Positions 56,681 through 64,000 of a DNA stretch of 64,000 nucleotides are shown one piece after another; position 1 is the first letter of the stretch, and each line of letters starts with the position of its first letter. The stretch is from Mnemiopsis leidyi. Taxonomy: Eukaryota; Ctenophora; Tentaculata; Lobata; Bolinopsidae. The position numbers were made by a program, and so were the translations under genes. The stretch lies in NCBI GenBank assembly GCA_000226015.1, contig JH152669.1, positions 109,392-173,391 of the forward strand, read 5' to 3'. The notes below the pieces were generated by a model. The model was given only the letters and a program-made list of their open reading frames with translations, ran no database searches and was not told the DNA's origin.

Positions 56681-56784
56681 AGAACTGATCGAGAAGCGTC
56701 TGCTCTCTGGGGTGGTCACACAATGTGATGGCCCTGTTGACTTTCAACGAAGCTGGACATAGGTGACATAGGTAGGTGAATAAC

Positions 56785-56853
56785 TTGTACGGCAGCGCGC
56801 ACCCTCCTGTCATTTTATTCCCATTCGAATGAGGGTCGGACGAAGTCAGACAA
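56785..56853 (-). mobile_element. Family 1 ultra-short insertion, copy 4 (69 bp)
   Basis: Same ends as copy 3. The flanks TGAATAAC and TCAATAAC form an 8-bp duplication with one mismatch. It abuts the 3' end of the LINE. Confidence 0.75.
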
Positions 56854-56916
56854 TCAATAACTTAAGTTCTAGTTACTATTTTTGGCCAAAATTAGCCATA
56901 TTTTTGTCAAATTCTA

Positions 56917-56990
56917 TTTACCGGGCCCCACTATTTACTGGGCCTCAAACCGTTCCCCCAAGAGGCCCGGTAAATCGAGGGTTTGCTGTA
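56917..56990. mobile_element. Small mariner-like MITE, second copy
   Basis: ATTTACCGGGCC ... CCCGGTAAATCGAGGG inverted pair, shared with 47497-47599. Confidence 0.5.
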
Positions 56991-57118
56991 TTACATATTA
57001 GAGCGCGTACCCGGTACCATGATGGTCGCGACAGTAGGTTATCAGCCTACAACATCTGAACAGAACTCGTGCTTGTACACCCCCCTCCCCGAATTTTACT
57101 ATGACTATGAGTCTGATC

Positions 57119-57177
57119 TTGACGAGATTATATCCGTCTACCGTTCTAGCTGCGTGAGTCGGGTATCACCGCGACAA
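57119..57177 (+). mobile_element. Family 2 ultra-short insertion, 59 bp
   Basis: TTGACGAGATTATATCCGTC to GGGTATCACCGCGACAA, flanked by perfect 8-bp repeats GTCTGATC at 57111-57118 and 57178-57185. Confidence 0.8.
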
Positions 57178-57285
57178 GTCTGATCTAGGACTAGGACTAG
57201 AAGAAGGATAGAATAGGGGGAACAAAATGTCGGGAGGGTACGCGTGCCGTATATCTAGTTCTACAGTACAATCTTTTATAATTAG

Positions 57286-57360
57286 TTGTCTGACTTTGTC
57301 CGACCCTCATTCGAAGCGAATAGAGAATAAAATGACGGGAGGGTGCGCGCTGCTGTACAA
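57286..57360 (+). mobile_element. Family 1 ultra-short insertion, copy 5 (75 bp)
   Basis: TTGTCTGACTTTGTCCGACC to GCTGCTGTACAA, flanked by perfect 8-bp repeats ATAATTAG at 57278-57285 and 57361-57368. A further decayed copy without ends lies just left at about 57207-57250, and another partial one at 51107-51165. Confidence 0.85.
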
Positions 57361-57368
57361 ATAATTAG

Positions 57369-58382
57369 GCTCGAATTAGAACTACGAATGACCAATGACG
57401 GACGAACAAAGGCAACATTTTTGATCCTGGTTCTACTTCTAGAACTAGAAGTAGAACTAGAAGCATGGTTTGATCCAATGCAATAATGACATCGAATTTA
57501 AACAATTTCTCAATTCTTAAAGTTGACTCCATGTAATTCAAGCTTTGACATGTTTCAGTTTGAACATAACAATTTCAAATTCAGTTTATTTATCAATCAA
57601 ATACATTCTCATTATAAATTAGCAACCAAAAATATAAAAATAAATAATAAATGATCACTTAGACACTTAAACTACTACTCTAAAATCCCATTTTCCGTAA
57701 TACTAAATCACACTCTCAATTTTCTCAATTCTGCCAAAAATAAAACGATAACTATTTCTAAGATGATTGGTTAATATACAACCAATCGGAATTTGTCAAA
57801 AAGCTTTTTAAAAACATTGTTCTACTTCTTTGAGTCGTATCACGCACACTATTAAATCGATGAAAATTAATCACGGAAAAACTATAACTTCCAGAATCAA
57901 GTCAACACTTTTAGCTTTAGTTCGATTATTTTCTTTCAGCTTAACAAAATTGTCGTATGTCGAAAGAGATGCAAAATCTTGGAACACAAAAAACATCAAG
58001 ATCACACAAATATTTCTATGTGTCTGACCACTTTACAATTACAAAGTGGAATTCCGTAATCAAAAAATAAAACTAAAATCCTTCAATAACTTTGTTAATC
58101 GAAGCATTTGTTTTAAAAACCTAAATTTTGACGGGCTGTGGGTTTCGCTCGCCCACTCACCGTCCATATGATTATGGCCATGCGACAATATGTTCCGCCG
58201 AAAAATCCGATTCTGGAATTTTCATGAAATGCACATTAGTATAATAAGTTCGATAAGTGTCACCTAAATGAATCCACATCACATGATCTGTTACATGACC
58301 AGAGGTTTTACAAAAGGAGAGGAAAATGGCGACATCTGATCTATCAGACCTAAATATGTGATTTATCAGACCCAGGAATCGG
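57369..58382. other. 3' flank of delta-catenin, no gene seen
   Basis: AT-rich sequence with a CTAGAAGTAGAACTAGAAG-type short repeat near 57445. No coding exons. It should include the 3' UTR of the minus-strand delta-catenin gene. Confidence 0.4.
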
Positions 58383-61300
58383 CTACTGTGTATCGGTTAC
58401 TCTGATAGTTTCTGTTGGGTAAGGTACTGTGTCCTCGTTGTGGTAACTCGGGGGGCTCCTGAAGAAACCGTTGTTATAGTTACTGAGAAAACAGTCGTCA
58501 TAGCTACACTAGAAAGTTGTTCGAAACTTGCAATATAAATGATGGCTTGCTTTTAATAATCGTTTGAATTTTGTAATTTTTAATAGGATCCAGATCTAAA
58601 AAACACAAAAAAACCCACCTGATACGACATGTGCGGGAGAACGGAGGAATTTCCATTTCGTCCTAAAGTTGAAGATCTGTTCTGGTGTGGTGACGACACG
58701 TGGTTGCCAGGCGACTCGTAGTCGCCACTTTGGGGAGACGGCACGACGTGCTGCTGAGACGACGACATCTGGTAGTGGTGCTGTGATGTCACGTGACTGT
58801 TTGGTGATGTCACGTGGTTGCTAGGTGATGACGTCACGTTAGTGAGAGGCGACATCATGTCTGGGGTTCCATGGTGGCGACCTGTGAAATTTACATTTAA
58901 GTTCTTCTTACCAACTGAAGATAGGAAGCCTGAAAAAAAGATATCGCTTTAGAGGATTCTAAGAAACTGAATAAAACATACCCATGGTATGTGAGTCGAA
59001 GGTTGGATCAGGACTCTTAAGGAGTTCGGGTGGTGCGAATTTTTCAGAGCAAGATATTCGGAACTGGTTCCGTGTTTCATCGTACTCCATACCGTCCGAT
59101 CTATCCAGGGTTTGCAGTCGAGTGTAGAACGAGATGTTCCAGCCCTGGTCGGAGGGAGGCGTCAGATACGTGGTTATAAGAGGAAGCGGGGTTTGCATTG
59201 ATGTGAGGATTTTTCCTAAAAAGTGTTGTGAAGAAGAAATCCTAGGCTTACCATTGACTTGAGTTGTCTCTTAATTTCCTTGACTTCCCAGAGGGCGGCA
59301 AGTATCTTGTTGGAAGTGAAAACACACTGTCTGTTGTACATGTCTTGAGATCTTGCTATTATCATCAGTCTTCCCACGCCTGGAATATATAGGGCATGTT
59401 TACAATTCGGGTAATTTTTGTCAGACTTTCAGGGTAGAGTTAAACGCTTTAAACAAGAAACAATAACCAGTTATCAAGCTATCTTAGCGACTAAGTGTAA
59501 GACAAAGTACTCTAGTACTTTATAACATGTATCCAACACTATGACATCCTTTTAAAAACCTGTGAACACACAGATGTCATAACACACTGATAACACAGTG
59601 ATAGCACACTGATAACACACTGATAACAAGATGAGACGCACCATCATAGTCCCTGAAGATCCTAGCATTATCCGGACTCTCAGCGACAATCTCAGCTACA
59701 GCAGACACCACCCCAGTGATGGTCATGTCGGTGATACCGTCCATCCCATCGCCTCCTGGCAGTCTCTTCACCAGGTCCAACGTGGCGTGTCTTCCTGGTG
59801 ACGTAGTTCTAGTTAGATAAGTACCAGGATTCCTGGCGCCGAGAATTCTCGGTCCCGACTAAATCCTAAGTTAGGTTTTAGAACAGAAGACTTTTGCAAT
59901 AAATATCTATTGGCGATAGTGCGCTTTTTTGGAATTCGTCAGTAAAGAGTTAACATTTTACGTTCTTCACATCAAAGATTATCTAGTAAATATCAAACAT
60001 ACCCAACAGCTCCTTGTTTTTAAGGTCAATAGCGAGGTTTCTCAGACAGAAAGCAGTTGCTCTGACTACCAGATCGTTAGGAAGTCTCAGCAGACTGGTT
60101 ATCACTGAAAGTCCCTTCTCTTTTCTTACTGTCTCTCTGATCGCCTGGTGGTGGCGAAACAGATGAGAAAAAATGTTTTGTTTGGGAAGTAGTTTCTGTC
60201 ATGAAGTTATTGCTTATCCATATTTACCTCTCGTGTGTATATCACGAGTTCATAGGAGAATTGGGTCGGGCGGGGACATAATATTCGTCACAACCGACAA
60301 TATTGTTCCCCCAACAATCTAAAACTGCATTTACCTGTGTTCCCCTAACATCTAAAAATAGATTTACCTGTGTTCCCTTAACGTCTAAAACTAAATTTAC
60401 CTAAAAATAGATTTACCTGTGCAGGTTCCCACGAACAAGCGGTAAGGTTCTGCAGCGCGCCAGCAGCACCCTCCAAAGTCTCGGGGTTGCTACACTCGAG
60501 TAACAAGTCCAGGTAAACCCTCACCACCCCTGTCTGCCACAACAAGCCCACTCCTGATGTGTGGTCAGGTAACGGGGTCACACTCACCTAGAGGAGAAGG
60601 AGGGGTTAGTCTTCTGTTTTCAGTCTTTGCGGCAGAAATTATTTTTACAATACATCTGCTGCTCAAATTCAATTGCTTTTAGCACTAGCAGAGGGCAAAT
60701 CGAAGAAGCTTCTTTAGAATTTGAGAGATGGAAATTTAGCGTCCACCTGAGACCTAACTAATCGGGCACAATTCTTGTTAACTGAGATTTGTTTCGGTCG
60801 GTAACGTAATACTCGACCTTATCACACTTCCCGCCGAAAAGTATCTTTGCTTAGAACTATCGAGAAACATATTGGATCACAGTTTATTAATCACAGAAAC
60901 TGTGCTCCACGCTTGCCAGACGATGTCTGGCCAAGTTACCGCGAAGCAGGATAATATGAAAAAAGAACACCCACATCTCTAGTTTTTCCCTTCTTCTTCT
61001 TCTTCCCCTCCTCGGGAGTCCTCCTCCTGAACTGTCCTCCTCCCAGACCACGTGACCTCCAGTCCTCCCCCGCTCCGTACTTCACTTCCGGGGCCACCTC
61101 CGCTTCTAGTCGGTAGGAGAGGTTCCTCAGAATACAGACTGCGTTTTCTACTGCCTTGTTGTCGACATCGTTCTTGCCTTGAGCACACCTGAAACAGAGA
61201 AATTATTGTTATCAAAATGATTTGAATTGTCTAACAAATGTTCTTTTGGGGGTTTTACATGGTTTCAAATTTGAAAAGGCCCCAACAGCCATCAAGCGAC

Positions 61301-64000
61301 GTTTTCTATAATTGAGCGATATTGCTGAAGTATTAATCTCAATCCACTGATTTCGCAAGCTGAAAACACAAAAAGAACACCATATAAACGACAGTAATTA
61401 ATCACGTGTCACTAATCACGTGTCACCCACCTGACTGTCCAGAGGAGACTATCAACGAGACCGTGACATAAACGAAGTAGTGTTCTACCTTCAAGTCCGG
61501 CAGAGGACAGATTTCTGGGGAGATGAGGAGAAAGTTAGATTTCTTGTTGGTTTGGACATTTAAATTGGGTTTGGAAAAGTTTGCAGTAATCATGGGTAAT
61601 AAGATGTCAGCTTTATCATATTATTATTCTACTTCGAATTTAATTATGTGAATAATGAACTTACTTGAGGCAGCCTGTAGCGTTTCTAAAGACTGTTGTC
61701 CAGCTGATGTTGGCGTTGTAGCCATTCTGATCGAAGGGGATGCTCTTAGTTTCTTGCCAGCCGGAGAGGGGGATTATGATGTTCTGAAGATTGCAAAATT
61801 AAAGATCGCTAAGAAGTTATGACGCATTTTTAGGACAGAAACTCGAAAAATCATCATGAAAACCGCCGATTTGTCGTAGTCAAATATTCGAATAGTTAAA
61901 CTGTTACTGATGACATCACCCAGAAGAAATGATGTTGTACCTTGACAAGGGACTCTAGCGCTTGTTTCAGGATGGGAAGTTTGAGGGTGTCACTAGAACT
62001 GAGATTCCAGAACACTCCAGTAACCAGCTCCTGTATCTCGAAACTCTCCGTGGTGTTGAGAAGCTGAACTAGGAGGGTTATCCCGTGCGCGTCCTGGATA
62101 GCTATCTGGAGATGATAGGTTGAGTTAGTTGAAATCTTACTGAACTTACAGAAATTTGAATGTTTTGTAAAGATCAGATTTTTAGCTTATCAGATAAGAG
62201 TTTATCGGTAATTAAAGACCAGGAGAGACCATACAAACAGACCAAAAGTAAGCACTGTTAAAATATATTTTACCAAGAAAAAACAAGCACTTTCACTAAC
62301 GTATATCACACACACAAACAAACAAACAAACAAACAAGCAAACAGACAGACTGCCACACCTTTTCGACTATGTCATAGCAGTACTTCACGTTTTTCAACT
62401 GCTTGAAATAAAACAGCAGTCTCCTCTCCACCTTACAGACATTATCCTTCAGCAAAGTCGGCAACAAAACATCAGTCGGCTCACAGTTACTAATAACCTT
62501 GAGGACCTCATCACCCTCCGGGGTACCCCGGGGACCATCAAACCCTTCCCAGAGGAGCCCCTCGTCTAGAATACTCAGTTTGTGAAGCTGCCGGTCCTCC
62601 GGAGACAACTTATCCTGGAGACTGACTTGGTATAGCTCCCTACTCTGAGGTGCTAGATTAGGTGATTTCAACATGGCGCCACCTAGATGGGGTGATGCCA
62701 CCATGACAGGGGTGGAGATGTAGGAGCTAGATCTGTCTACATTGATAAACCGTTTTGGATCAAGTCCAGAGGTGTGACCGTTAAGGGACAGGAGGCGGTG
62801 TCCTGTATTAGCAACCTCTACGTTTGAGTTGAGGTGCTTGTCCAATGTATGGGGCTGGTTATTTGGTCGGTTTCTGATGTTTTCAGGTCTAATCATTCCA
62901 TCTTCACCAACCTTCGAGGGATACAAATCATGAATTGTGGTGTTTTTGGGAGCCGCGTTTCTTGAGAAAATCTTGAAGGGGGATTTTACTGGGGACACAA
63001 TAAAAGGCGATAGGATTTTCTTACATTTATCAATTTTTTTGTGTTTTCGAACGTTTTTGTTCTTGTGATTGATATCGTGTTCTATAAGACTGTTAAGAAG
63101 AGGATTTTGTTCTGGATTAAGAGCACGATAGGTTATTATGTCTGGGTATACTTTAGGTGAAGGAAATGAACCAGGGGGAGGTTTAACTGTTGAAGGTGAA
63201 GTAGAAAAGATGGGGGAAAAGAGTGTATGTTTAGAACTTGATTTGGAAAAGAAACTTATGATTGAATCAATCGGAGAAAATGTTTCCTTCGGCTTGGAGT
63301 GTTTAAGGGAGGTCGTTGAATCAACATTGACTTTTAAGGAGGAGTTCCTTGAGCCCCGATGTATAAATGGCTGAACGTAGCTGTAGTAAGATTCCAGTGT
63401 TTTGATGCTCAGGGTTCTGGGTCTAGTAAGAGACGTCACACCACATCTATCAGGCGTCTTCTTCACAGGAAACACCGTTACTTGAGAGGGCGAACAGAGC
63501 GTATTAGCACCTGGAGTATGGACGAAGTCGTCTAATCTGAACTCTAACTCCTCATCCAACATAAGATCACCCAGAAACAGCTGGTCAGGCGGATAGCAGA
63601 TATCTTCTCCAGGCTTGTTGTAATCTGCTTCAAATCCTTCTAGACGGCTGTTAGGTACCACAGTGAACTCTGGTTGGTATTCGTCATATTCAAACGGAGT
63701 ACTCAGAACAGAAAAACAGGAGGTTGCGTCCAAGAATCCCTCCGAGACAGGGGATACGGTATCAAACTTTTCAGATTCGTCAGCATCCTTCATGGCATCA
63801 TCAGACAGCTCTTTCTTGTTATTATCAACGTCTTCATCCTCAGACTCAAGAAAACCTTGTCTTTGTTCATCTCGAGGAAATACTTTTTCAGGTCTAGGTG
63901 GGCAGCAAGGGTGTTCCACGCCGGAGTAGTCACAGATTGTGTTGTACATATTGTCCACCACTCTCTCTAAAGTAGGTGTAAATTCTACGTTACTGAGACG
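58383..64000 (-). CDS. Delta-catenin (p120/ARVCF family), 5' partial
   Basis: Twelve phase-consistent exons, transcribed right to left: 62360-64000 (open to the window edge), 61941-62105, 61665-61783, 61431-61514, 60975-61188, 60417-60587, 60003-60144, 59642-59794, 59252-59379, 58982-59144, 58619-58881, 58383-58508. After a long Ser/Pro-rich acidic N-terminal region come armadillo repeats with family hallmarks: [110 protein letters not shown] and [21 protein letters not shown] basic KKKKKGK loop interrupts the repeats as in p120. The C-terminal tail is Ser/His-rich and ends [10 protein letters not shown], without a classical PDZ ligand. By family it binds the cadherin juxtamembrane region and regulates Rho GTPases. 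The second armadillo repeat appears to be missing. Confidence 0.9.
60329..60422. repeat. Tandem repeat over a delta-catenin splice donor, three copies
   Basis: On the minus strand CACAG|GTAAAT with a TCTATTTTTAG follow-on recurs at the exon end (60417) and twice further into the intron (boundaries near 60368 and 60335). The intronic copies are separated by GTTAGGGGAA-like spacers. Confidence 0.75.
60650..60780 (-). repeat. Dispersed repeat of about 130 bp, inverted copy
   Basis: CTTTTAGCACTAGCAGAGGG, GAGAGATGGAAATTTAGCGT and CCACCTGAGACCTAACTA complement the block at 28800-28930. It lies in a delta-catenin intron. Confidence 0.75.

Larger units (their letters stand above)
51880..56784 (+). 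mobile_element. Near full-length CR1-like non-LTR retrotransposon
   Basis: In order: a 5' UTR-like stretch, ORF1 (PHD-like and CCCH zinc fingers), ORF2 with APE endonuclease then reverse transcriptase, and a 3' UTR ending ACATAGGTAGGTG. Overall organisation and the WNAMP/FKKEL C-terminus fit the CR1/L2 group. It carries a handful of frame breaks plus one 68-bp insertion, so this copy is inactive but young-looking. The 5' boundary is approximate. Confidence 0.85.

Noticed and set aside
51880-56784. LTR retroelement or virus-like element
   Set aside because: APE endonuclease, FADD-type LINE RT and absence of terminal direct repeats, protease, integrase or capsid motifs make this a non-LTR LINE.
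59145-59215. Extended upstream start of the delta-catenin exon ending at 58982 (acceptor at 59216)
   Set aside because: That acceptor gives the wrong phase; the acceptor at 59145 restores phase and yields the family motif SMGWN.

Overview
This is an intron-rich, AT-rich animal genome window, most likely from a non-bilaterian invertebrate; a cnidarian fits best, but this is inferred from gene content only. The supporting genes are a DEG/ENaC channel, a delta-catenin (p120 family) protein, axonemal proteins (CFAP46, CFAP36), a Tctex-type dynein light chain and secreted galactose-binding-like domain proteins. Exon-intron structures below were read from ORFs, GT/AG sites and phase matching. They are not transcript-supported.

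Layout. 1.0-1.8 kb (-): 3' part of a coiled-coil gene with a strong RFX X-box about 220 bp upstream. 3.2-8.0 kb (+): a signal-peptide exon plus five near-identical phase 1-1 exons, each one F5/8C-like domain, with a decayed mariner in one intron. 10.6-13.5 kb (+): a second gene of the same type with two domains and a helical C-terminal exon. 13.9-15.1 kb (-): CFAP36, one of whose introns is almost wholly a (TTAC)n microsatellite. 18.1-22.6 kb (-): two diverged paralogous small secreted helical proteins. 22.6-33.9 kb: repeat-dominated, with LINE fragments, TIR elements, a SINE and one orphan exon. 33.9-38.8 kb (+): a complete 12-exon DEG/ENaC channel gene. 39.6-47.4 kb (-): CFAP46, convergent with the channel gene, 2535 of its 2566 codons in a single 7.6-kb exon. 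48.0 kb (-): intronless DYNLT1. 48.6-57.4 kb: CR1-like LINEs, a fold-back element and very short insertions. 58.4-64.0 kb (-): delta-catenin, running off the right edge.

The most unusual material is in two places. First, two families of ultra-short (59-86 bp) TTG...CAA-ended insertions make 8-9 bp target duplications; one copy sits inside a LINE ORF so that the empty site can be read directly. Second, minisatellites repeatedly lie exactly on splice sites: four places in the channel gene, one in delta-catenin and one in the coiled-coil gene. The homogenised lectin exons and the giant CFAP46 exon also deserve attention. No retrovirus, LTR element or Polinton was recognised.
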